Assembly: GCA_038330365.1 (NCBI GenBank)
Contig: JBBQNY010000194.1
Span: 1-5,491, forward strand
Direction of reading: 5' to 3'
From: JBBQNY01 sp038330365
GTDB lineage: Bacteria; Pseudomonadota; Gammaproteobacteria; Xanthomonadales; Ahniellaceae
Length of the DNA stretch: 5,491 nt
Shown here: piece by piece, positions 1-5,491 of the stretch
Position numbering within the stretch: the stretch's first letter is position 1
Layout: each line of letters begins with the position of its first letter
Translations under genes and position numbers: made by a program
Notes under the pieces: generated by a model
What the model saw: the letters and a program-made list of their open reading frames with translations, nothing else
Database searches by the model: none
What the model was told of the DNA's origin: nothing

Positions 1-753
1 CAAGGTGGTGCTGGTGAACGCTCGGATGTCGCTATAGGCGACATGCGATACATCCAAACCAAGCTGCCAGTGCGGCGCCATCTGCCAGTCGAATCCGAAC
101 GACGCCACCGCTGGCATGTCGAAGTCGGCGGCTTCGGCATATACGCCCCGCACCGAATGCAGCGGATCCATGTCGATGCGCGTCTGGTATGACATCCGGT
201 AGGCCAGCGTCGGGGTCAAGCCGTCGCGCCAGGAAATCGCAGCGCCCTGTCCGGTTGAGGTCTCGTTTCCGGCGAGCGCGAATTCGTTGCTGCCGATACC
301 CGTGCCGAATCCCCAGCTTGCATACTGCTGGCGCGCGAACAGCGCGGTCAGGCTGAGTGAGCCATCGTCCCCGAACGACTGCGTCAAGCCGGGCGCCAGC
401 AGGCTGCGCTGCACGCCAGGACCGAACTGGGGAAGAATGGACGGTGCCATTTCGAAGCCGCCGCTGCTGCGGATCTTGCGATCGGCGCGCAGCGAAAAGC
501 TCAAGTCGGGCAGGATCGATTCAATCAGGTTCGACGCTGCCAGGCTGGTGCCGACACTGACGGAGTCGAATACCGTGGGTGCCGCGCCAACGGAACCGCG
601 CGATTCCGCCCAGTCGTATTCCGGCACGATCTTGGACATCGCATATCCGCCCCATGCGCCAAGGTCGGCAGCCATCGCCGGTGCAAAGGCGACGAGGCCC
701 AATGCCGTGGCCGAAGCAATGCGCGATAGAGGAAAGCGGGAACGCGATGGCAT
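1..753 (-). CDS. OmpP1/FadL-type outer-membrane transport protein (C-terminus beyond the window)
   Basis: This frame is open from an ATG at 753 down to base 1, giving 251 residues with no stop, so the 3' part is missing. Residues 1-28 form a Sec signal peptide: basic start, hydrophobic stretch, and APAMA before cleavage at A28/A29. Residues about 183-246 match the FadL barrel pattern: Y-R-M-S-Y-Q-T-R at 185-192, a GVYAEAADFDMPAV stretch at 203-216, then alternating strands ending W-Q-L-G-L-D-V at 229-235 and YSDI at 240-243. Members of this family move hydrophobic compounds such as long-chain fatty acids or aromatics across the outer membrane; the substrate here is unknown. The first mature 90 residues lack the NPA motif usually seen in the FadL hatch. 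An in-frame stop at 793-795 limits the start; no convincing Shine-Dalgarno precedes ATG 753. It is transcribed divergently from thiD. The family call is fairly secure and the substrate is not. Confidence 0.8.
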   Translation of the reverse strand, partial: MPSRSRFPLSRIASATALGLVAFAPAMAADLGAWGGYAMSKIVPEYDWAESRGSVGAAPTVFDSVSVGTSLAASNLIESILPDLSFSLRADRKIRSSGGFEMAPSILPQFGPGVQRSLLAPGLTQSFGDDGSLSLTALFARQQYASWGFGTGIGSNEFALAGNETSTGQGAAISWRDGLTPTLAYRMSYQTRIDMDPLHSVRGVYAEAADFDMPAVASFGFDWQMAPHWQLGLDVSHVAYSDIRAFTSTTL

Positions 754-790
754 CAAGCGGAGCCAAGTGTTGTTAATTCGCCGCAAGCAT

Positions 791-814
791 TGTCAATTTG
801 CGACAGCGTGTCAA
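791..814 (-). promoter_or_regulatory. Tandem TTGACA boxes, candidate -35 elements for the outer-membrane gene
   Basis: Read on the minus strand, two perfect TTGACA hexamers lie at 814-809 and 796-791, 18 bases apart, upstream of the ATG at 753. Both match the sigma-70 -35 consensus, but the corresponding -10 positions are weak (about three of six matches, for example AATGCT after a 17-base spacer from the first box). From the first box the transcript would start near 780, leaving a leader of about 27 bases. The repeat could equally be a regulator's direct-repeat site. This is inferred from sequence only. Confidence 0.35.
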
Positions 815-862
815 CCTCGGAATGCATAATGGTGCCGCTGGGCCGCACCTTGCGGGCCATTC

Positions 863-874
863 CGAACCGGTTCG
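863..874. promoter_or_regulatory. 12-bp perfect palindrome upstream of thiD, possible operator
   Basis: CGAACCGGTTCG is a perfect inverted repeat with no loop, centred about 59 bases before the thiD start codon and downstream of the weak CATAAT box. Its position would suit a dimeric repressor site, but a short palindrome can arise by chance in GC-rich DNA and I do not recognise a regulator for it. Confidence 0.25.
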
Positions 875-915
875 CCGTCACTGGGGCTGTTGTGTTTTAA
901 CCACAAACCCGTTGC

Positions 916-920
916 AGAGG
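916..920 (+). promoter_or_regulatory. Ribosome binding site of thiD
   Basis: AGAGG lies seven bases before the ATG at 928. This supports that start over other in-frame choices, as does the short N-terminal lead into the conserved L-T-I-A-G-S-D motif. Confidence 0.6.
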
Positions 921-927
921 ATTCGAG

Positions 928-1749
928 ATGGCACACCCTGCGCCGCGATCTTCCCCGCCCGTCGTGCTGACCATTGCCGGATCCGACTCGGGCGGTGGCG
1001 CGGGAATCCAGGCCGATTTGAAGACCTTCGCCGCATTCGGCTGCCACGGCGTCAGCGCCATCACCGCATTGACCGCCCAGAATACGCAGCGCGTCACCGC
1101 CATTTCCATGGTGTCGGTGCAGATGCTGCACCAGCAGATCGACGCGCTGTTCGAGGATTTCGACATCCGGGCAGTCAAGACCGGCATGGTCGGCGATGCG
1201 CCCATGATCCGGGCAGTTGCGTCGGCCCTGCGTCGGCATCGGCCGGCGCACATCGTGGTCGACCCGGTGATGGTCGCTACCAGTGGCGCTCACCTGCTCG
1301 ACCCCGAAGCCGTCGGTTGCCTGCGCAATGAACTGCTGCCGCTCGCGACGCTCCTGACGCCGAACATCCCCGAAGCTGAACTGCTGATCGGAAAGCCGGG
1401 CTCAGGCGCCGACCTGGAGGCAGCAACAAGCGCCCTTGGCCAGTTCGGTTCCGGCGCGGTGTTGCTCAAGGGCGGACACGCGGCCGGCCGGGGCCCGATC
1501 ATCGATGTCCTGGCGAGCGCCGCGGGCATGGTCCGTTTCGAACACGCGCGCCTGCCGCTCGTCGCCCACGGTACCGGATGCACACTCGCTGCCGCTTGCG
1601 CAGCCGGCCTCGCGCTGGGCAAGGAACTGCCCACGGCGGTGAGCGATGCAATCGAGTTCGTCCACGCTGCGCTCCTTCATGCGTTCACTCCGGGAAGGAC
1701 GGGCGTTGCAGTCCTGAACCACTTCGCCGTCCGTCGCGCGAATCCGTGA
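928..1749 (+). CDS. thiD: Hydroxymethylpyrimidine/phosphomethylpyrimidine kinase ThiD
   Basis: ThiD is a cytoplasmic ribokinase-fold enzyme that phosphorylates 4-amino-5-hydroxymethyl-2-methylpyrimidine and then its monophosphate, giving the pyrimidine diphosphate joined to the thiazole by ThiE. The 273-residue length is normal. Family motifs appear in order: AGSDSGGGAGIQADLKTF at 17-34, the ALTAQNT pyrimidine-site segment at 47-53 with Q51, a KTGM segment, VVDPVM with ATSG after it, LTPN, KGGH at 181-184, and the HGTGCT anion-hole loop with C218 and its preceding glycine near the C-terminus. Nothing looks truncated. No other thi gene is adjacent, so this is a stand-alone thiD; the enzyme could serve both new synthesis and pyrimidine salvage. 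The next plus-strand gene starts 84 bases later with its own ribosome site, and I see no terminator between them. A pyridoxal-kinase side activity exists in some relatives, but the motifs fit ThiD best. Confidence 0.96.
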   Translation: MAHPAPRSSPPVVLTIAGSDSGGGAGIQADLKTFAAFGCHGVSAITALTAQNTQRVTAISMVSVQMLHQQIDALFEDFDIRAVKTGMVGDAPMIRAVASALRRHRPAHIVVDPVMVATSGAHLLDPEAVGCLRNELLPLATLLTPNIPEAELLIGKPGSGADLEAATSALGQFGSGAVLLKGGHAAGRGPIIDVLASAAGMVRFEHARLPLVAHGTGCTLAAACAAGLALGKELPTAVSDAIEFVHAALLHAFTPGRTGVAVLNHFAVRRANP

Positions 1750-1822
1750 TCCGGTCGATGAAAGGGGCATTTGCGTTCCGTCTGCGTGCCACAATTTCAT
1801 GTGCACAGGCGATTCAGCCTCC

Positions 1823-1827
1823 AGGAG
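1823..1827 (+). promoter_or_regulatory. Ribosome binding site of the small secreted ORF
   Basis: AGGAG sits six bases before ATG 1834. It decides this start over an in-frame ATG at 1771, which would add 21 residues ahead of a typical signal peptide and lacks a comparable site. Confidence 0.65.
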
Positions 1828-1833
1828 CTTCGA

Positions 1834-2148
1834 ATGAACTTGCGTAGGATCTATCGCCTCTCGTTTGCGAGCAGCCTGGTATTGGCCGGGGGCCTTGTGG
1901 GAGCGCAGCCCGCCAGCTTCGTGCATGTGGAAGCGATTCCGCTCGGCGCCTCCGTGGCGAAAGCCGGAGAAGGCGAAATCAAACTGGGCCGGGGCATCAC
2001 CCGTCGCGCGCCGATCGTCATGGAAACGAGCGCGCACCTGCATGCCGATGGAACGCTCTCGACGACCTGTGCTGCCGTGAATTCCGACGTCCCGCATGGA
2101 GTCGACGCGGCTCGTCCGGTCGGCAAGCTGCCGCAGAGGGAGCGATAG
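1834..2148 (+). CDS. Small secreted protein of unknown function, coupled to the downstream protease
   Basis: I do not recognise this 104-residue protein. Residues 1-24 are a clear Sec signal peptide: RR at 4-5, a hydrophobic run from about 11 to 23, and V-G-A before cleavage at A24/Q25. There is no lipobox cysteine. The mature part is about 80 residues with no membrane segment and one cysteine (C79). It is basic toward its end (RPVGKLPQRER) and carries a His-rich patch, S-A-H-L-H-A-D-G, near 67-74. A strong AGGAG site and a canonical signal peptide argue that it is real. Its stop is one base from the protease start, so the two are probably co-transcribed and perhaps translationally coupled. 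Its role could be that of a partner, inhibitor or folding helper of the protease, or an unrelated periplasmic protein; this is inference from position only. Confidence 0.72.
   Translation: MNLRRIYRLSFASSLVLAGGLVGAQPASFVHVEAIPLGASVAKAGEGEIKLGRGITRRAPIVMETSAHLHADGTLSTTCAAVNSDVPHGVDAARPVGKLPQRER
2135..2142 (+). promoter_or_regulatory. Ribosome binding site of the metalloprotease gene
   Basis: The purine run AGAGGGAG lies inside the end of the preceding gene, seven bases before ATG 2150. It picks this ATG over the in-frame ATG at 2096, which would bury the signal peptide behind 18 extra charged residues. Confidence 0.65.
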
Positions 2149-2149
2149 C

Positions 2150-4375
2150 ATGCACGTAATCCTTCGATTTGCCTGCGCACTGCTGGTGGCAGGCACCAGC
2201 GTTTCCCTGCATGCCGCGCCCACGCTCGCGCTGGCCAGTGGCCAGCCGCAATCCTTTTCGCTGCCGAGCGGTTCCTTCACCAACAATTTCTTCATCGATG
2301 TCCCGGCTTCGTCGCAGCGCCTGACGCTCGAGGTGACTGGCAACACGGGCGCGGACATCGACTTGCTGCTCCACAGCGCGTCGGCGTTCCCGGATGCTAT
2401 AGGGGGTCAGCCACCGACGGCGACCCAGCTTTTCGACGCCGCGCAGTACCGCTCGCAGTCCCTCGAGGCGAGCGAGAAACTGGTCATTACCCGCGCCAAC
2501 AAGTTTCCCGTCCGCGCTGGGCGCTGGTTCGTGTCAGTCATCAACTTCGGCCCCGCCGCGGCGACATCGACGATCACCGCAACCCTGAGCGATATTGCTC
2601 CTGCTGGCGGCGTTCCCATCGAAGTCGTCTTCAATGACGCGAGCGACGGCTGCGGAGTTTCTGAGTGGACCAACGGCACAGGGCGCACTCCGATCAACGG
2701 CAATCCCGGCACCACGCTCGGCACGCAACGCCAGGCCGCGATCAACGAAGCGCTGCGCATCATCCGCACCGAGATCAAGAGTGAGCTGCCGATCCGCGTC
2801 CAGGCATGCTGGGAAAATCTCGGCACCGGCAGCTCCATCACGGTTGCCAGGGCCGGACCGCGCCAGCTGCTGGCCGAGGAACCGTGGATGCCACAGCCCA
2901 ACACATGGTACGCAGGCTCCGCCGCCACCAAACTCGGCGGCGCACGTTCCTGCGGGCTGCTGGGCGGGTCGTGCGCGGGCACCTATGACATCCGCGTCAC
3001 CTTCAACGACCAGATCGACACCAGCACCGTCCCCCAGGATTTCTACTACGGTTTCACCTCGAATTCGAACCTGGGCACGATCGATTTCGTTGCGGTCGCG
3101 ATGCACGAGATCGCGCATGGCCTCGGTTTCATCAGTACCGTCAATACACGGCCCGACTCGGGTCCGGTGGGACAAAGGCTCGAAGGTCGCAATGACGCCT
3201 TCGGCCACAACCTCGTGGGCGTGAATGAATCCGACAGTTCCACCCGGCGTTTCATGGACATGTCCGACGCCGAGCGGGCTGCGGCCATCACCGGATTCGA
3301 CCGGCTGCGCTGGGATGATCTCCGCGCCGTCAATTCAGCCCGCAACAACGCTGCGTCATTCGGCGCGCCCTTGAGCTTCATCTTCATGCACACGCCGAGC
3401 CCCGTGGTGCCCGGGTCGTCGTTGTCGCACGTGGGCCTCCGCCACAGCGGCGATCTGATGAATGCATCCGTGTCTCGTGGACAACGCGACCTTTCTCTCG
3501 GCGGTCCCATGCTGCAGGCAGTCGGCTGGTCGGAGACGGCACCCGCTGGCGCGCCGAACCCGGTCCTGCCCGCCTCGAACATTTTGTTCGACGTCCGGCG
3601 CGACGGCCATGGAATCGAGTTCGTCCGGGTGCGTGACTCGCTGTACGCGTTGACGCTCTATACGTATGGGGCCGACGGGCAACCGGAGTTTTTCCAGGCC
3701 GTCGGCAACATGGTGAATTCCCAGTTCGTGGCATTCCCCGACGCCAACGGCAAGACCTTGTTCCGGTCTCGATCCACGCCGGGTGCGTCGCCTCCACAGC
3801 AACAGGTCTCCGAGCTGTCGGGAACCGTTTCGCTCGACTTCAACGAACCCGCGACCCAGGCCCCCTGCAACGACGGACGGGACCCTTCCGGTGCGGTGGC
3901 GGTCATGACCTTCTCGCTCGGAGCGGACCAGAACATCCGCTGGTGCATGCAGCCCATCGTTGCCGCCTCGGCGCGTCCCACGCCTGACTTCAGCGGGCTC
4001 TGGTATGCCGGATCCGCGGACGATGGCTGGGGCTGGTCGATCCTCAACTTCCGCGCGGGCAGCCAGACCGGACTCTCTGCCCTGCTCTTCTATTACGACG
4101 GCGCCGGCAACAGCAGTTTTGCCTATGCCCAAACGGCGCTCTTCGCCAACGGAGCACCGGTTCCGGTGTTCCATCGTCGCGGTTATTGCCGGACGTGCCC
4201 CACCGTCGCCTTCGCGGACCAGCCAGCGGGTTCGGTAACTTTCAACTTCACGGTGCCTAGCGAGTCGGAAACCGCGAACAATCGGGTGACCTACAGCGTG
4301 ACCCCGCAGAACTCCGTCGGCGGGACATTTGCGCGCAGCGGCAGCCCGTTCCTGCTGCTCACGCAACCCCAGTAG
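2150..4375 (+). CDS. Secreted zinc metalloprotease, metzincin-like, with PPC-like domain and two C-terminal modules
   Basis: A 741-residue exported protein. Residues 1-22/23 are a signal peptide. Residues about 28-145 resemble a bacterial pre-peptidase C-terminal (PPC) domain, with G-A-D-I-D-L-L-L at 67-74 and G-R-W-F-V-S-V around W126. The catalytic region is about 150-461: NPGTTLGTQR at 185-194, NTWY at 251-254, then HEIAHGLGF with zinc ligands H319 and H323 and general base E320. The residue where astacin-type enzymes carry a third histidine is serine (S329). A later S-L-S-H (H427) followed ten residues on by Leu-Met (M437) looks like the distant third ligand and Met-turn of leishmanolysin-like (M8) metzincins. 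The region closes with a V-G-W at 458-460. Two related modules follow, near 477-602 and 614-738. The eight mature cysteines (168, 220, 268, 275, 573, 599, 680, 683) could form disulfides, fitting an extracellular enzyme. Substrate unknown; the protease call is strong and the M8 likeness is moderate. Confidence 0.85.
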   Translation: MHVILRFACALLVAGTSVSLHAAPTLALASGQPQSFSLPSGSFTNNFFIDVPASSQRLTLEVTGNTGADIDLLLHSASAFPDAIGGQPPTATQLFDAAQYRSQSLEASEKLVITRANKFPVRAGRWFVSVINFGPAAATSTITATLSDIAPAGGVPIEVVFNDASDGCGVSEWTNGTGRTPINGNPGTTLGTQRQAAINEALRIIRTEIKSELPIRVQACWENLGTGSSITVARAGPRQLLAEEPWMPQPNTWYAGSAATKLGGARSCGLLGGSCAGTYDIRVTFNDQIDTSTVPQDFYYGFTSNSNLGTIDFVAVAMHEIAHGLGFISTVNTRPDSGPVGQRLEGRNDAFGHNLVGVNESDSSTRRFMDMSDAERAAAITGFDRLRWDDLRAVNSARNNAASFGAPLSFIFMHTPSPVVPGSSLSHVGLRHSGDLMNASVSRGQRDLSLGGPMLQAVGWSETAPAGAPNPVLPASNILFDVRRDGHGIEFVRVRDSLYALTLYTYGADGQPEFFQAVGNMVNSQFVAFPDANGKTLFRSRSTPGASPPQQQVSELSGTVSLDFNEPATQAPCNDGRDPSGAVAVMTFSLGADQNIRWCMQPIVAASARPTPDFSGLWYAGSADDGWGWSILNFRAGSQTGLSALLFYYDGAGNSSFAYAQTALFANGAPVPVFHRRGYCRTCPTVAFADQPAGSVTFNFTVPSESETANNRVTYSVTPQNSVGGTFARSGSPFLLLTQPQ

Positions 4376-4394
4376 CCGCCGCGCACACCACGTG

Positions 4395-4423
4395 AAAACG
4401 CCGGGCTTGCCCGGCGTTTTTTT
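4395..4423 (+). terminator. Rho-independent terminator between convergent genes
   Basis: A perfect 12-bp inverted repeat (AAAACGCCGGGC at 4395-4406 and its complement at 4409-4420) with a GC-rich stem and a tight TT loop runs into seven T residues (4417-4423). It lies 19 bases after the protease stop. In the other direction it gives the same hairpin followed by four T residues, so it may also stop transcripts of the isocitrate dehydrogenase gene, which ends at 4476, though less strongly. The remaining bases of this 100-bp gap hold nothing else I can name. Confidence 0.93.
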
Positions 4424-4475
4424 GTTGGCGTGGAACTGCAGCTTTGCCGCGGCTTTCCTTGTGCGTCGGAGAAGA

Positions 4476-5489
4476 CTACGCGGCGGCGAGAACGCGTTCG
4501 CGCACTGCCTCGGCGAAGCCGCTGGTTGTGCCCGTGCCTCCAACGTCCGGGGTCACCCGGTCGGCAGCGGCAAGCGTGCCGCTGATCGCCGCACGCAACC
4601 GCATGGCATCCTCGTTGCGACCGACGTGTTCGAGCATCTGTCCGGCCGCCAGCAGCAGCGCGCAGGGATTGGCGATGCCCTTGCCGGCGATGTCCGGGGC
4701 GGAGCCATGCACTGCTTCGAAAATTGCCGCGTCGGTGCCGATGTTGGCGCCCGGCGCGAAGCCGAGGCCACCCACGAGTCCGGCGCACAAGTCCGAGATG
4801 ATGTCGCCGAACAGGTTGGTTGTCACGATCACGTCGAACTTTTCCGGGCGCATCACCAGTTGCATGCACGTGTTGTCGACGATGAGTTCGTTGGTCTCGA
4901 TCTCCGGGAACTGGCGTGCCACTTCGCGCGCGACGTTGAGGAACAGGCCGGACGTGGTTTTCATGATGTTGGCCTTGTGCACGATCGTCACCTTGCGACG
5001 ACCGGCGCGGCGCGCGAAATCATAGGCGTAGCGCACGATTCGCTCGGATCCCCGGCGGGTCACCTGGATCATCGACTGGGCGGTGTCACCGTCGGCCGAC
5101 AAGGACTGCCCTTCGCTGCGATAGGCACCTTCGGTGTTCTCGCGCACCGTCACGACGTCGATGTTCTCGTACCTCGCCTGCGTACCGGGGAACGAAATCG
5201 CCGGACGCAGATTGGCGTACAAATCAAAGCGGCGACGCAACTCCACGTTGATTGACGCGAAGCCTTCCCCGATCGGAGTAGCCAGGGGTCCCTTCAGGGC
5301 GATGCGGCTGCGATGGATGGCATCGAGCGTGGCCTGCGGAAGCAATTCGCCGCTGTTTTCGAATGCGGCGACTCCGGCGAGCGCAAACTCGTAATCGAAG
5401 CCTCCCAGCGCATCCAGAACGCGCAGCGTGGCGTCCGTCACCTCCGGGCCGATCCCGTCGCCGCGAATCACGCAAATTTTGGTATTCAT
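4476..5489 (-). CDS. icd: NAD-dependent isocitrate dehydrogenase (short homodimeric type)
   Basis: This enzyme converts isocitrate to 2-oxoglutarate and CO2 in the TCA cycle, in the cytoplasm. The 337-residue protein starts VIRGDGIGPE and keeps the whole beta-decarboxylating dehydrogenase fold. The substrate loop E-G-F-A-S-I-N-V-E-L-R has S79, N81 and R85, followed by R95 and R116, matching E. coli isocitrate dehydrogenase S113, N115, R119, R129 and R153 by spacing; isopropylmalate dehydrogenases differ here. Y123 and K171 are the catalytic pair, and D204, D228 and D232 bind the metal. The family signature NLFGDIISDLCAG begins at 224. In VHGSAPDIAG the residues D265-I266 stand where NADP enzymes carry Lys-Tyr, which indicates NAD. 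Overall it resembles the Xanthomonas NAD enzyme as I remember it. Homoisocitrate or tartrate dehydrogenase are less likely. ATG 5489 is two bases from the window edge, so its promoter and ribosome site are not visible. It converges on the protease gene. Confidence 0.93.
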   Translation of the reverse strand: MNTKICVIRGDGIGPEVTDATLRVLDALGGFDYEFALAGVAAFENSGELLPQATLDAIHRSRIALKGPLATPIGEGFASINVELRRRFDLYANLRPAISFPGTQARYENIDVVTVRENTEGAYRSEGQSLSADGDTAQSMIQVTRRGSERIVRYAYDFARRAGRRKVTIVHKANIMKTTSGLFLNVAREVARQFPEIETNELIVDNTCMQLVMRPEKFDVIVTTNLFGDIISDLCAGLVGGLGFAPGANIGTDAAIFEAVHGSAPDIAGKGIANPCALLLAAGQMLEHVGRNEDAMRLRAAISGTLAAADRVTPDVGGTGTTSGFAEAVRERVLAAA

Positions 5490-5491
5490 CG

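Larger units (their letters stand above)
754..927. other. Divergent intergenic region between the FadL-type gene and thiD
   Basis: This 174-bp stretch separates two divergent starts and has no convincing gene of its own. It is locally richer in A/T than the flanking genes (770-800 and 890-907). It contains the tandem TTGACA boxes on the minus strand, a -10-like CATAAT at 825-830 on the plus strand without a well-spaced -35, a 12-bp palindrome at 863-874, and a weak inverted repeat (TTGTG at 890-894, CACAA at 902-906). I looked for the conserved thiamine-pyrophosphate riboswitch core, with its CTGAGA and ACCTGA-like elements, and did not find it. Confidence 0.6.

Noticed and set aside
287..829. 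Plus-strand open frame of 180 codons across the FadL-type gene
   Set aside because: It lies opposite a frame with a clean signal peptide and barrel motifs and has no coherent motif of its own.
831..927. TPP riboswitch before thiD
   Set aside because: The conserved core elements are not present and the leader is short for a full aptamer plus expression platform.
1750..1833. Promoter or terminator between thiD and the small secreted gene
   Set aside because: TTGCGT at 1771-1776 and CACAAT at 1790-1795 are only 13 bases apart, too close for a good sigma-70 promoter, and no hairpin with a T tract is present.
2096..2149. Earlier in-frame start for the metalloprotease at 2096
   Set aside because: It would place 18 charged residues ahead of a typical signal peptide, overlap the previous gene, and lacks the well-spaced purine run found before 2150.
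1402..2358. Long minus-strand open frame (318 codons) opposite thiD and the small secreted gene
   Set aside because: It runs antisense to thiD, which is certain, and to two genes with signal peptides and ribosome sites. Its translation is low-complexity and Arg/Ala-rich with no recognisable motif, as expected for a shadow frame in GC-rich DNA.
4446..4453. GCCGCGGC palindrome near the end of the isocitrate dehydrogenase gene
   Set aside because: Eight bases long and without a T tract on either side; likely chance in GC-rich DNA.
3356..4543. Minus-strand open frame of 395 codons opposite the protease
   Set aside because: It overlaps the protease C-terminal half, reads through the terminator hairpin and overlaps the isocitrate dehydrogenase end. 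Its composition is Arg/Gly-rich with no family features.
4329..5255. Plus-strand open frame of 308 codons opposite isocitrate dehydrogenase
   Set aside because: It is antisense to a well-recognised enzyme, crosses the terminator, and has no ribosome site or domain signal.

Overview
The window is GC-rich bacterial chromosomal DNA with strong codon bias toward G/C third positions. The best organism guess is a gammaproteobacterium of the Xanthomonadales (Lysobacterales) group. This is inferred from two things: the NAD-type, roughly 337-residue isocitrate dehydrogenase, which closely resembles the Xanthomonas type as I recall it, and a secreted metalloprotease whose tail modules are of a kind I associate with that order. 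No database search was possible.

Layout from left to right. At 1-753 (minus strand, running off the left edge) is the N-terminal 251 residues of a signal-peptide-bearing outer-membrane barrel of the OmpP1/FadL type. A 174-bp divergent intergenic region follows, holding tandem TTGACA boxes for the minus gene and a 12-bp perfect palindrome in front of thiD. At 928-1749 (plus) is thiD, hydroxymethylpyrimidine/phosphomethylpyrimidine kinase of thiamine synthesis. At 1834-2148 (plus) is a small secreted protein of 104 residues that I do not recognise. One base after its stop, at 2150-4375 (plus), begins a 741-residue secreted zinc metalloprotease with the order signal peptide, PPC-like domain, HExxH catalytic domain, and two C-terminal GxG/YxY modules. 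A strong intrinsic terminator at 4395-4423 closes this unit. At 4476-5489 (minus, convergent) is a complete NAD-dependent isocitrate dehydrogenase.

The housekeeping genes (thiD, icd) and the barrel are not obviously linked in function. The only pair that looks like a working unit is the small secreted protein and the protease: same strand, one-base spacing, a good ribosome site for each, both exported, and a shared terminator. The small protein could be a partner, propeptide-like chaperone or inhibitor of the protease, but nothing in its sequence proves this. I see no mobile element, CRISPR array, tRNA, rRNA or recognisable riboswitch.
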